A DNA stretch of 64,000 bases from Epiperipatus broadwayi (Eukaryota; Onychophora; Udeonychophora; Euonychophora; Peripatidae), in the NCBI GenBank assembly GCA_028023455.1, contig JAQFVV010000042.1, positions 5,663,922-5,727,921 of the forward strand, given 5' to 3'. How positions within the stretch are numbered: the stretch's first letter is position 1; each line of letters starts with the position of its first letter. The notes under the pieces are model-generated. The model was not told the origin of the DNA, ran no database searches, and saw only the letters and a program-made list of their open reading frames with translations. The translations under genes were made by a program, and so were the position numbers. Below are positions 32,201 to 47,200 of the stretch, one piece after another.

Positions 32201-35200
32201 AAAATTAGCAACTTTTTTTATTATTATTACTAATTACACATTTTAAAAAATGACTTTTTTTTTAATGATTGATTAATTTTTTTCACATTTTAATTTGTGA
32301 TCTTTGAAGTTACATTTCAAATACTTACTACTGGCATTTAACTTGTTATGAATTACTCCTTTTTTTTTTTTTTATTGGCAAATATATATATATACATTTA
32401 ATTTCTTATGGATAATTTTTTGTTTGTTTGTTTTTATTTAACATGTTTACTGCCATAATATTCTCTTTGATTGAGATGAAATATATAACTTTAAATAAAA
32501 GAGAATGGCATATTGAGAACTTTTTTAGTAATACCTGGATAATTTATATTGGAAAATTTCCAGGCAATATATGAATTAAAACCTATTTATCACATTCTTG
32601 ACTAATATTAGAAATAGTTTTCATACATGAATTACTAATTTGAAATTACATTTCAAATACATTATTATTTAAGTTATTATGACCCTTTTTATTTGTTTGT
32701 TTTGCTAATTTTTTTTTTACCAATCAAATACATATGTACATTAATTTTTTATGGAATACTTTTTTTGTTTTTATTTAATACATTTGTTGCTGACAGCTAA
32801 TTTCAAGACTAAATACAAATATTTATTTTGTATTTAGTCTCATATTTTGTCTTTAATTTCTTATGATGGATTGCTTTGTTTTAATCTCTTTATTGCTATC
32901 AATTTGTTTCTTTAGAATTTTTTTATTACTTTTTTTGCTAAAAGTTCTGCTTAGAAAATTCAATATTATATATATATACAATTTATTTCTTATATCTTCA
33001 TTGCTTTTTTTTGTTATAATGCTATCCAAAAAATAGATTGTTAATCTTAAATTGTATTACATATTGTAACAATATCAAAATGTGTATATGCTATTGAGGA
33101 TAATGGACATAAAGAGGCTATAGCTTAATATTTATTAATATAAGTAGTCAAGATATATAAATTTTTTAAGGTTAATTTTTGTTTCAAGTTATTACATATA
33201 TTAAAATGGGCAAATCTCTCCATACAGTAATGCCACTTAATGCAAGCCAGAGTAATCAATGGATGCATCTAGTGGCACTACTATAGGGAGAGTTTTGCCT
33301 GTTTTAACAGCTTGAGCAAGCATAAAAAATGGCGATCACGTGATGTTTAGTGGTTTTTTATATATATATATGGTATTGTGTATATGTGTTTATATAGCTA
33401 GTTATATGCACTTTATGGATATATTGTATGCATATATCTTAATATTCATGTATTTAGATTATATTGAGCCAATATTTTTTTTACATCATTATTAAATTTT
33501 TATTTTTTAAATAGGAAGAAACAAACGATGAAATTACTTCTTTTGTTGTTAGCCCTGATGATAAGGTAAAATATACTTTATTTTATTTGCATATTAATTC
33601 TCTCTATATATATATGAGTGATTAATTTGGAGAAAAAAAAATCATTAATATAGTCTTATAAATATATCACATATATGTAAAGATTTTTTTTAAAAAAAAA
33701 GTAATTAAATTGACAGATTAAAATACGTTTTACAGTATTTTGGCAATTCTAAAAAGTTTACTAATCAAAAGTAATGTCATGTAATTTACAACATTTTTGA
33801 AAAAAAAAAAAAATGTAAATAAAGTATTGTTTTGAATAATAATTGCAAATGATAAATACATTAATTACAGATAATGTTTTTTACTTAAATTTTAACATTA
33901 AAATGATATACTGAGCTTTGATTGATCCTCTTGCTCTTTGCTGCACTGGATTAGGCATTATTTGAAATATGCAGAAAAATAGACTTTATAAATAGTTATT
34001 TACTACTTTTCTAATTGAAACTTTGTTGTATTTTAGTTGATATCTACATAATGCATTTAATATTCTGAAATATTGAAGAATGTGGTAAATTTAATTTTTT
34101 TTATTTGATTTATATCAGTCTATTTAGGCATTCATCGGATTATACTTATATCTATTCTCATATTAGTTTTCTGCAGCAGTAATAAAGATTATAGCTACTT
34201 GTTCTTCATAAGAGATATTACATTTTTTTTTTTTTTAAATAAAATATTTGGATTCTTCATCATAATTATTAAGTTTTGGTATTAATTTCATTATAAAGAA
34301 TTAAAATTTAGTTTAATATCACAAATAATATGCTTCAATGGTCAAAAAGACTGCAAGATCATTATGAGAACTAGCTCATGTATTCTTGGATCAGTTTTAA
34401 TTCAGCTATCATAATTAGCCTGATGCTTTTTTAGAAAAAAAATATATTTAATATTACTTAGTTATTTTATATCAATAGTTGCCTTATTGTCACTTTATTA
34501 ATTTAATGAGTTAATGAATATGTAGTGAATTGTTAGTTTATATAATAATTTAATCATTACTTTTTTGATAATAACATAATTTACTTAACTTAAAACTACC
34601 GGTTTGTCAAGCGTTGGTGGCCTAGTGGTTAGCATAGCTACTTTCCAAGCAGCTGGCCCGGGTTCGCTTCCCAGTCAATGCATTTGAGATATGAATAAAA
34701 AAATACTATCATTTATTTTATTGAATTTTAATGTTAGTAAAGTTTCATTTTTAACACAGAAATACATAAAGTTGTTTGGTTAAAAACACATAGGTTATAG
34801 TTGAAAATGATTTTTTTTTTTTAAAGTAAAAATTTTTAATTTTTTTTATTTAATAAGGAAAATAGAATTTATTTAACTTATTATTGTTTCTTTTTTTTTT
34901 TTTTTTATGTTATCAAAGTTTCTTGTTATTGCTGTTAAAAATCTTCTCATTCAACAGTGGGATTGGAAAGAAAGTAAAATTATTCGAGCATGGAAGGTAT
35001 TGTCTAAATTTATTTTTTGTTGCCTTTTTTTCCTTACAAAGTTATATATATATTATGTATGCACACATATACACACACAAGAAGACTTTTCGTATAGTAA
35101 TTAGTAGATTTGCTTGGTATGCCCTTGCAAAGTTTTTTAGTTACTAAGCAGACTTAAGATATTTTTTGCAGCAATTGGTTCATAGACATTTCAGCTAGCA

Positions 35201-38200
35201 ATCCAGTTATAAGATAATAATTGATTAATTAATTATTTTTAGACAGAGGATAAAGTGAGGATGACAAAATATTTAAAGAAAAATATTTCCAGTAGATGAT
35301 AGATTTATTGTGTAATCCATTTTTCACTGTTCCTTTTTGTGATTTTCAAAAGATTTATGTTCCATAGTGGATTTCTTAATAGCTACTTGCCTCTGCGTAT
35401 GTGAACATTAACTTTTATATACTTCCATATGTGTGAATGTAAGGTATTTTAATACATTATTACATAAATTACTATTTCTAAGTGATTTATTTATTTATTT
35501 TGACATTTTAAAATAAAGATTTGTCCTATTATTTATGTTTGCTCTCACATATATCCTTTTTCATATTACTTATAAGAAAAATTTATATTCTAGATATTGA
35601 AGAACCTATTAGATAAATAAATTTTAAGATTGTTCCTTCTTCTGTACTTTCCTTTAGTTTTTCAAAAGAATAATTTCAGTCACTCTCCAAATGAAGAAAA
35701 TAGTAGAGAATTATTTGTTGTCTCTTTGTGTCTATATCATATGAATTTTATATCAGTTTAACTGCTGATAAAACTGTAATAATTATAACTGAATTTTTAA
35801 TGTCAAAAAGCAGGACAGCAAACATAAAAATGCTTTACAGGTAAGTTTTAAAACTAAGCAGTTTGTCTTTCAAATTCATATAAGGAAAGTGTATTTTCAA
35901 ATAATGCAAAGCAATAGGTCAGTAATTTTAAGTTGTTGTTTTTTTGGCAATAATATTACTCGTGGCACATTGACAAAGTAGCTAAGATACATTTTAATTT
36001 AGTTAGTAATTTTTTTAACTAGCTCTCACGAATTATCATCATCTTATCCGAGTCTGCTAGGCTTTAATCAACATATTATTAGCTAGAGTGAAGTTAAATG
36101 AACATTTGTGCCATTCTTCTGAAAAGTTCTATCGGTTGATTCTATGGATAATTCTCCTTTAAATTTTATGTTAACAAAACAATAACAAAAAAAAAAAACC
36201 ACTATTTTCTCTGATTATAGAAAAGTTTCTAATAATATTTTTTACTTTTAAACACAAAATTTTAGGATGTCATTAAAGATATCAAAGGATGATTTATAGA
36301 TCACTGAAACAGTTTTAGTCCCATTGAATACATCACTGACAAAAGTCAAATAAATGAAGTGTTACAGTACTTCGCCAATACCGAATTGCTTATTTCATGT
36401 AGATTATACATTAGGACAAATTCTCGTTTTTGAAATTGTTATTTTATATGATCATTATTATATTTTTATTTCAATTGCAGAAATAAAATAACTAAAAGTA
36501 TATTTGAGGGAAATAATTCTTTTATTTATGAAGGCATCATTAGAGTTCAGTAAACTTAATTTCATTGTTTCTTTTTTAATTAATACTTTATTAAGTTCAG
36601 AAAATATAATTACTTGAACTAATGTATATTTTCAATTTAAGACTCTTACTTGGTTTAAAGATCAGAATGGCCATTGCCTCATATTGTTTAATCTACTCCA
36701 AAAATTTTCTTTTCCTTTATATATTTTTGTTTATTTTATTGTTTCAGATGAATTATGCCTTGATAAAGATTATATAAAATAATCAAAATGTTAGTTACAA
36801 TAATACAATGAAAAGAGTAGAAAATATTATCTGCAAAATAATGAATTCTACAATTAAGTTTTTATTTTTTATAAAGGACCGTATTAAAAGAATTTTATTA
36901 TTAAATTAAACTTTGTGTTTTGTTACTGTGAATTATAGCAGCAGAATTGCCCATATTGTGGCAGTTAGTCCCCCATTGCTTTTACTGTATGAGAAAAGAA
37001 GAGAAAATTTTAACTGAATATTGATACCACATTTGCGATTCTGTAGCCACCAAATGATAATTCAAAATTATATCTTTATTGCTACTACATGGTTATCTTA
37101 GCTGAAATGATCTTAATATGCATTTATATATGTAGGAATTAGGTGTGAATCCAATGGATTTTGTATTTTAGTCTTTGTTTTAAATGTAAATAATTAAAGT
37201 GTTAAATGTAACTATTATAAATGTATTCCATTAAATTCACAGTTTCCTGGTCAGAGCAGCTGATTGCAAACTTTAAGAACATTACCAATAATATTTTTGC
37301 TAAGAATCTTTATCTTTGGTATATTGCAGCATTTTTCAAAGCAAATTACTGTCATTTCTTAACTGTAGTACACTATATTATGATAACATTGTAATTAAAA
37401 ACAAAATAGTTTAATATCTTGATTATTGAATCTGATATCAATCTCAATTTTGAAGCATTAACTTTGATTTAAATTATAAACTGTCAGCAGTAAGAGATTA
37501 GGAATTAATGAGGGAAATGTTTTAAATTGGAAAAAAGATGTAAAATCTTAGGTAATTATAATCTTTTTTTTCAGGTATTTTTTCAGATACTTGGTGCTCA
37601 ACTATTTTTTGTTTTATGAAAGTAAAGATTCCAATATAATTTAGCTTAGGCAGATTAATGTGCTGACTATAAAACATCATTATGTAACAAAAAACACTTA
37701 TTTATAATTGTTTAATAGAGAAGAAGATATAAATTAATATAAAAGTTTATTGGCTTAATGTTTTCGAGGATCCATGCTTCATATTCATAGCCTTCATAAA
37801 ATGTATGGTAAAATATATGCAAATATTCAAATAAGCTAGTATTTCGTAGCCCATTTTTTCGAGATTTCGAAGCAAGTGTCTTTCCTATTAATAGCATGTA
37901 TGTTTCCATTAATGTAAAATGCCTCCTTTATTTTTCTTTTGTGATTGTTTGCTTCCAAGTACAATATTATGGGATTGGCAGGTGTGAAGTTGTGTCCAGA
38001 TTGTTTAGCATGCTCCAAAAATACAGAGGTTGTGTTGTTGATCTTCTGAGCTCTGTTATATGTGTAAAGATGTTGAGCCAGTCTAGTGTTGATTGTAGCT
38101 TTCGTTTCACCATAATATATAGCATGGCATCCGGCCTGAGGGCAGGCAATGGAGTACACCACGTGTGGGGTGAATGATTGATCAATGTGGTCTTTAGAGT

Positions 38201-41200
38201 TGTTAATCAATCTATTAGAATTAAGTGGAGTTCTAAATGCTATGTTAAATTTATCAGTTAATGCTTTCGTTAGTTTGTTAGCTTCTCTATTAAACAATTA
38301 TAAATAAGTGTTTTTTGTTACATAATATTGAGAAGTAAAACTATATTTAAAACATCATTATGATATGATATATTCTTTACTACTTTAATTGCTGTTGTAT
38401 ATCTATGAACACTACCCTCAGTTTACCATTATCTTTTATAATATCATAATAGATGCTCGAGCTTTTTTTTTTTTTGACATAATAAACAGTTACAGTATTT
38501 TTATCACATAATGCTATATTTCTAAGGATTATGGACTACTGCTTTTATTTGATAAAGACTTTGTAAGTGAATTAATGAAAGATTTGCCTAAAAGTATGAT
38601 TATTTGACAATTTAGTCTGGAACATTTATAATGGTGATCATGTGATACGTGATTACTGTTAGAAATTCTAATAATTACAACATTAATAAATCTCTCCCCT
38701 TATATTGTTTGGTTATTTATACTTTCAATGCAAATATTTTTATTTTATTAACTTTTTTTTATGCTTTTTTTATCTTATTATTTATATTGAACATTTAGTC
38801 CTAAGAAAATAATTGTTTTGAAAGTGAAAAATAAACTAAGAAAAGAAAATTCTAAAACAAAGAAGATCTATATCATAAATTGAAAATGTAAGCAAACAAT
38901 AATTGACAGATGATTATATATTATTGATTGAAGTAACAAACTTAAGTTAAAACTATTAAATAGTTATTTTAATTATAGAATTCTCACTGGCCCCAGCTCA
39001 CTGATAAATAAAGGTAATATTTTAAATTTAAAGCAGATTATTCTGCAAATCTAATTGCATTTATATGCAATTAGATTTGAACTGCAATTTTTTGTAGTTA
39101 AAGCATAAGTGCTAACAGATAACTGGTTACTGATTATTATATATAAATTATATTCCTGTGGCTTTCATACACAGTCAATAGCTTCGTTTAATTACAAGGA
39201 CTATGGTGATATATATCTACATTATTAAATAAATGTGAAAATTTGTTTGTTGTTTATCACTTTATATGCATCAATCTTGAAGAATCTTGCTGATTTTTTT
39301 TTTGTTGTGTAGAATTTTTTTAGCATATAAATTTTTGCTTAATTGTTTTTAAAAAAATATCAATTGTTTTTGAATGACCTCATTAAAAACCAAAAAGAGG
39401 ACCGCACTGACTAAAAAATTACAGAGTTGGAAATTTTTTTAAACAAGAAGTGTAGTTTTTGGTAAAGGAAGCAAAATATATTTTAAATCAATTAAATTGC
39501 ATTTATACCAGGTTTTTAATTTCTAATTTGAATAACAACAATTTATATCAGTTATAATAATGCATATGCTATACTGTTTTTATAATATCTCAATGATGTC
39601 TTGTTGAGTATTGAGGAAACTCTCAAACTAAGACACAAGGTAGAAACTTTTGAAAAGATAAGAGCTGCCATCTTTTCTTTAAAACCTACTTTCTAATTAT
39701 ACAGGCCAATCTAATGCATCTCAGTTTAAGAGCATGAAAGTGTTTCACTTTTTACTTTACTTCGATTATTTTTTTTCTGCATATTAATTCTCACGAAATC
39801 TTTAAATTTACTACATGTTAATATTCAGAAATATTAGAAATTATGTAATATTTAATTTTATTTACTAGCACAGAGATTGTATTAATTTAAACAGTAAGGA
39901 TTTTTCATTCTAACACATGCACTGTACTGTTTAAATTACATACTATCTTTGTACTAGTAAATAAAATTAAATATTACATAATTTCTAATATTTTCGAATA
40001 TTAATATATAAATTTAAAGATTTCACAAGAGCTAATATGCAGAAAGAAAATAATGGAAGTGAATAGAAAAACATCTTCACACTGTTAAATTGAGACACTT
40101 TAGATTAGCCGATATAACTAGAAAGTAGGTTTAAAGATAAAGCAGCCACTCTTATCATTTTAAAAGTCTTTATCTTTTTCCTTAATACTCAACAAGATAT
40201 TATTGTGATATAAAAATGACTCATGTGTTAGGATGAAAAATCATTTCTGTTTAAATTACATACTATCTCTGTGCTAATAAATAAAATTAAATACTAAATA
40301 ATGAATTTGATAAACTTTTTGGATTTTAGTTTGTGCTAATAAATAAAATTAAATACTAAATAATGAATTTGATAAACTTTTATTTTATTATAAAATTGAA
40401 CTTTTCAGTTCAAATATATTAAACACTTGAAAAAGTAAATTTTAATATGCTGCTGGTATATCAAAAAAAATACTATTGAATTTGATAAACTTTTACCATT
40501 TCCCTTTAAGTTTATTCATACATGATAAAGTAAATTTTAAATATATTTATTTAATGCAGGAGACAGAAAATTTTAAATGATGTGAATATTTGCCTAATTT
40601 TAAACATATTAACTTACATTAATTAACTGAAATACTAATATACTACAATACTAATATAGATAGGATAATAAAAAGATAGATTAAATAAAAGAAAAAGAAA
40701 TAAGATCGAGAAGTAGGCTTTCATTATTTATCTTTTAAAAAATGTCTATTTACAATTAATTTTAAAAAGTTAACATTTTTATAGTATTGAAAAAATATTT
40801 TTTTCTCTATCCTTTATTTATTTATTCTCTACCTATCCTTAATATATGTATATATATAAACACACACACATAAGCTATGGATTTTTGCTTTATGGTACTT
40901 AATCTCTTCAGGGGGTTTGGTGTCATTGAATTTTTAAAAAATTGATTTGAGATCAATTTTTACAATAATTTCAGTCTTAATAATGTTAAAGCAAAAAGCT
41001 TTACATTGATAGAAACTAGAAAACTTAGAGAAAAAAATAAGGCTAAAACAAATAGTGAATATTACCATTAAAAGAGTAAGGGGTAAAAAGAAATTTCAAT
41101 ATCTAAAAAAATTATTATTTTATTTTTTGTTTATAATTTCTAATTTTTCATTAACTAAGTTTATAATTACATCTTCATTGCTAATTTCTTTGTATTCTTC

Positions 41201-44200
41201 ACAAAATTCTCATTCAAACCATATATAATACTTTTTACATAAGAATTTTTCATTTTAATCTTATATCTCAAAAGTTAAAAAATTTCAAAGCGTCTATAAG
41301 AAAAAGATTCATTCTAATAAAAGATACAAAATAAGTCATTTCCAGAAGGTGGATATGCATTTGTAATCAAAGTAATTAGCTTCTTGTCTATCCAAAACTA
41401 GAAGTTGAAGGCCACTGTCTGTATCAATGGTAAAATGAGTCTCCTCTCTTCATTTTATATTTTTTGTACACCCCAGTGATGCTATCTCGTTATATTTATT
41501 GTCCTACAAAGATATAATTTATTTGAATATAGCTCATTTGCTAGCTGTAGATTTGAAAACAATATGATGCAAGATATGGAAAAACTACTGACTCCACAGC
41601 ATGAATATCAAGGCATAGGCAAGAATTTGGATTTGATTCTTTGCCTGCATACATAACCATTGTGGCTATCACCACACACACTACCTGAAATCTCTCTTTA
41701 TTGGGTTCAAGGATTGTATTGTCACATGGTATGATGTCCAGTAAATTTTGTGATTGCTCCATCAACTGCAACCTCTCTGTGCATCTGATAATCAGCCTTA
41801 AAATTTACATTGTGCTGTTTTATAATAGTTTAATTTTATAGATGGAGAAAAAATCATTACTTAAATAAATTATTAAATCTTTTGAGAGTCATTATGTCTA
41901 TAAAATAAGGTTGCCTCTAACTTGGATCTGAGCCCCAAAATTACATTGTATGTAAATCACTATTTTTATTATATTTGAATACAAGTATAATTCATATACT
42001 AGTACAAACACATTAATAAATTATACATTTATCAATTAATAAATAATAAAAAAATCTAAAATTATTACTTATTTATAATATCCAACGTAACATTTATTTT
42101 TGGGATGAAAGCCTTGAAATTGCAAAACCATCGAAGCATGTTGAATCCATTTTATTATTAACTCTGGCCATTGAAACATTTATTTACACCATTGTTTTCT
42201 CTACAATTAATAAATTGAGTAGGAAAAAAATTAAATGAATTTATTATTAGAAATATTAATAAAAAATCAGAATTTTGTCTGATTTTAACATGCCATACAC
42301 TATTTTAAAAAGGAACTCGAACTGCAGAGAATGATGGTATTGCCATATATGTAGTCCTTTTGGTTTTCCTGCAATTTTAAAAAGAAATTTTAATTTCAAA
42401 TGTATGAGTGACAGCCGTGCTAACTTTTATGAAATAGTTAAGCTAGATATATGCAATAAATTGATAGAAATAAATAGCCTCTCATTATTTATATTCGAAA
42501 AAACATCAGTGTACAATAATTTTTAAAAAGCTGACTTTTCTACAAACAAATTTTAATTTTTTATTTTTTTTTTAATTATTGTAAGTCAATATTTTTTCTA
42601 TAATGTTTTATAAATTACTTGAAACAGTAGTAAAAATCATCAAATAGAGTAAATTATTTACTTTGAAAAATAGTAGCACTGCATAATAAATTAACAATCT
42701 TTTATTAAATGATTTATAAATTATTTTAAAGAATCCTTAAAATATATTTTTTATTATTCTTTGTATATTATACATGCTAATGTCTTACCATTTTTTATGA
42801 CGAATAGCTAAAGTATGTTATTATACAAAACATGCCTTGATTCAGAGATGTCACTTCAGACAGCTTGGTATGAGTACTAGTGACTTTTTTATTTGAACTG
42901 CTATTGTCAATAATAATGAAGTTTATTAATCAAACCATACATAAGCATGAACATGAATATATAGTTAGGCATTTATATCAATTCATAAAGAAAACCAACT
43001 ATCTTGTAAATTTATGGTATTTTAGCCAGGAACAGGGACATCATCAGATGATCCTAGAGATTAAATCAGTCTTATCTTCTCCCCATATATCGATACAATG
43101 ATATTCTATTCAAGAGAGAGAGAGAGATAAATATATGTAATGAAAAACACATAAATACATATGTATTACAAATAAAATGCTAGGAAGTGTATTTTTTAAA
43201 ACTTACCATATATAAATTAATATAATATGCAATTATTCAAATTAGAAATGTATGATTCCGATTAATAGAATAAAATTTAATAATAACAAAACTTTTGGGG
43301 GAGAAAATGCATATTTAAATATATTATAACTTTTAAATAGCAAGCCAGGAATAAACTCCATGAAAGTAATTATTGTTTACAAATGATTATTATTTGTAAA
43401 TAATCAACTTTATTACATTTTTTTGTGTTTTGACATATCTTGGATATATTACATATATCAGAATGTTTGCTTAATAATTAATAATATTAGTTAGTTTATC
43501 TTGTGAGAAATGATATTTAAAATAAAATATTAACAGTTGATTATTCAATAGTATAACTGATCATGAAAAGTTTATTTTCTTGAGATATTGCTGTTGATAA
43601 CTCATGTATTATTATCTCGTTTAAGTAATGTGTAAATATTGAAGCTGCAGAAACAGCTACATATTAGAATATATTATTTTGTTCTACTAACCCAAGGTTG
43701 AAGCCAGGGATGCAGTTAGTATATATATAAAAGAATAATAAGTAATGAAAAAATATTTAATCATCCAATTTTATTAATTAAGTTTAATAATTAATCTTTA
43801 TATTTGTGTATATTAGTTATAATTTGATTGTTAATATATATGTGACTAATAGTTCTTTTTTCAAAAATATCTATTGTAGGCTATTCATATATCTCCAATT
43901 TCTTATATGGCTTTTGATAGTACATCTACATTATTAGCCACAGGTGGTTGTGACTCAACAATAAAACTATGGGATATAGAGAAGCAGTATTGCACTCATA
44001 ATCTAAAAGGATCACATGGGGTTGTAAGGTAGGCTGTTTGCAGTTTTCAGTTTCTATAATAATCATTTGCAGTCTCATCATTACTTCGTCTGCATTATGG
44101 ATGACGGCCAGTAAATTCATAATCCAGTCTTCCTATTGATAAGAATTCCTTTATGTTATATGTAAATAATTTCTATCATTTATTTGATTTTTTTTTATTC

Positions 44201-47200
44201 TTATACTATGTTAATGTGGCAATGCTTATTACTGGTTCTGTTTGTAAACTTAAATGCTTGAATGTTTTTTTTATTTTATATTGTAATAATTGTTGGTTTT
44301 TGATGTGCGTGCGTGCATATTGTTGTAAAAAGGTGATGTAACATTTTAACGAGTTTTGTTGTTCATATGTAGCATTATTATCATTTTAGAACTTTTAACA
44401 AGTAGGGGAGTAAATATGACATATAATTACATATCAATCATACCCTCAGTCAGACCGCAATTTAATAAAATATTAAACCGACAGCCACCTTTCCAGACCG
44501 AAGTAGCTCCCGGCTGCATGAAACGTGAAACATCCCATGGGGATATTTATAGCAGGCGCCATTTAATGCTTACATGAAATATCATTAACACCTTTCAAGC
44601 ACTTGACCCATGGCTAGTTATTAATATGAGATCGGCTACACATTTACTTAGATGAATGGAGAGAGATAGAGACGAAACAACATTAATAATTCAAACAAAT
44701 AATAATTATAAATGTAATGATAATAATAAAAATAATTAAATATGAAGCACATAAAGGATAAAATACACATAACAAGTATGCATGTATATGGTTTACGAAT
44801 TCTATTTCAGATAAAATTTCAAAGTTTTTATAATGATGTCAATTAATAGTTACCTAGGATTTATACACAGTTCTGGAGTTTGTGTTTCAAACACTGTCTT
44901 TTGTTTCATAGATGTCTTACATAGTTCTTCTTGGTTTTTATATCTGGGTATGCACAATTCCTGGTTTTTCTTTGTATGTGGGTGATCACCCCTTTTTCCT
45001 CGGATCCGGTTAGTTTTCTTGGTCATGGTATTTCTAAATTAAAGGCAGCTTCTTGGTTTCTTGTTTTTGGTGTGTCTGGTTTACTTAATTAGTTAGGGCA
45101 GGTTGCAACATCGCCAGAAGGTGAGTTAGAGTAATTACCACGGCATTTTTGCTAACAGCACACAGGAGATAAGCGGAGGAAACGACTGAACACCAGCGTT
45201 CGGTTCTAGACACTCATTTTCTTTAATAATTCTTTAACTGAATTGAACTCAAACTCCACTGAAACTCACTAGAAACTGAAGACAATAGAGGGTGGGTGTC
45301 TTTTATACCCGCTCTGACTCCACCCTTGCTCGAGTTTCATCTCAAAAGAATTTTGATTAAAATTTACATTTTCTATTTTAATTACAGAGATTAGAATTAG
45401 AGCAATATTGTTTAACTAATCAGTTTGGAATCTTGATCTACAAAGCCTGATTAGTTTTGTATAAACTATTTAATTTAATCACAAGAACTTTTTAAATTAA
45501 AAATACCTTTTTTTAAAAAGTATTTTTGACGGATTACAAAATAAAAGTATATAAAAGAAAGACAAGTTATAATTATTACTAATTCCTAACTTATCTCCAA
45601 ATTTTCCCTCTATTATATTTTTTTTTAGCTTCTACCCTTTCAAATTATAAATTCTTGATATTTTAAATTTTATATTTTTTTAATAAAAAAAAAAACAAGT
45701 GAATTATGTAACTCGTATATACACACACACTTGTGCAACATGTGTATATACATACTGTTACAATATATATATAAATAAAAAACAAAATAGCAATTACTTG
45801 TCTACACAGTTGGTTTAATATTTTAAGCAGAGGATTGGCTTTCATCAGCAAATATAGTTAAATGTTGATTCCAAAAATTAAACATAAAAAGATATTTCTA
45901 TCTGTTTTATTTTTACTTTTTGGATAATGGAAACCAGTCATATTTAAATAACTGTTGACAAATAATTATATTTTGGGTTTTTTATTTATATATTTTCTTG
46001 AGTTAGTTTATACATCTGTTATGATTTCCATTATATATATGTCTAATTAATGACTTGTTCAGATTTCAAATTTTAAAAACAGCACATTTCTCAATTGAAA
46101 TTTATTGTTTAGTAAACTATTGTTCATGGTGTAAAGATTCAGGCTTTCCAAGTCTATAGCTTATCTGGCAATAGTAGATTTTATTTGAAATAAAAGTCTA
46201 GTGGATGAGATTTGTCTGCAATTTTTATACTAGGAGATAGTTTATGATATTCAATCAAGAAATACACTATAAAATTTGAAATCTCATTGAATGTATTTAT
46301 TTCTTCAGCACAATAGTCAATTATTATGTATATATATGATGAAAGATTTTAACAAATGTGAATTCTGTTTTTAAAATTTAATTAAAATTTGCAGCCACAA
46401 TGTTTCCAAGGCAATTGGTTATGCAAGCTGAGATAATAATACATTATCTAAGTTACTCTTTAAATTCAAATTCGCTTTTGGTTAGTACTCAAGCTCTTAA
46501 ATGAATTTGTAGAGAGTCAGTGAACATGTATAGTGTATGAGAATTTTAAGTATCATAAACTTCTCTTGATTCTCATTTGGAATCAAGGTTTTCCCATCAT
46601 GAGTCACGTATATTAACGTAATACTTTTAATGGACAAATAAGTTTTGTTACATTTTAATAAATGGAAATTCCCATTTTAAAAATCTAATGAAAATTTGCA
46701 GTCGTGATATTTCCAAGGCAATAATTAATCAAAATTAGCTCTGCAGACTGAGATAATACTATATTCCCTAAACTACTCTGAGCTTATTGTCTTACTATTA
46801 TCACCTGCACAATTAGCTTTTATTGGTCATTGCTTTGGAAACATCATTACTTTAAATTGTAATTAGATTTTAAAAATGGAATTCCCATTTATTAAAATGT
46901 TTCATCACGTATTTGTCCATTAAATATATATATCTTACAGTGTGATATTTACTGATTTGAGGATATTTAGGCATTGTATAATTATAAATTTGATTGTGAA
47001 TAAATTCAAGTTTTAAAATCCAAGTAAATCACAATTATATATATATTTAGGTTATCATTTCTGATATGGAGATTCATTTGTTTTAATGCTGTATTTTTAT
47101 TTGATATACTGTATATAGTAAGAGAAGGTGATATGAAATTTTTATTCCAAGAGATAGTTTTTGATGCAAGTAGTGCAATATAAAATTTGAAATTTAATTG

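Noticed and set aside
34611-34681. Functional tRNA-Gly(TCC) gene
   Set aside because: T-stem mismatch, two wobble pairs in the acceptor stem, and flanking sequence shared with SINE copies favour a retroposed origin, though it is not excluded.
34884-35147. 87-aa hydrophobic ORF
   Set aside because: Wrong frame over TBL3 exon 5, starting in a poly-T tract; the hydrophobicity comes from T-rich codons.
43926-44120. 64-aa minus-strand ORF overlapping TBL3 exon 6
   Set aside because: Its conserved part is the complement of exon 6; no protein family is visible in this frame.
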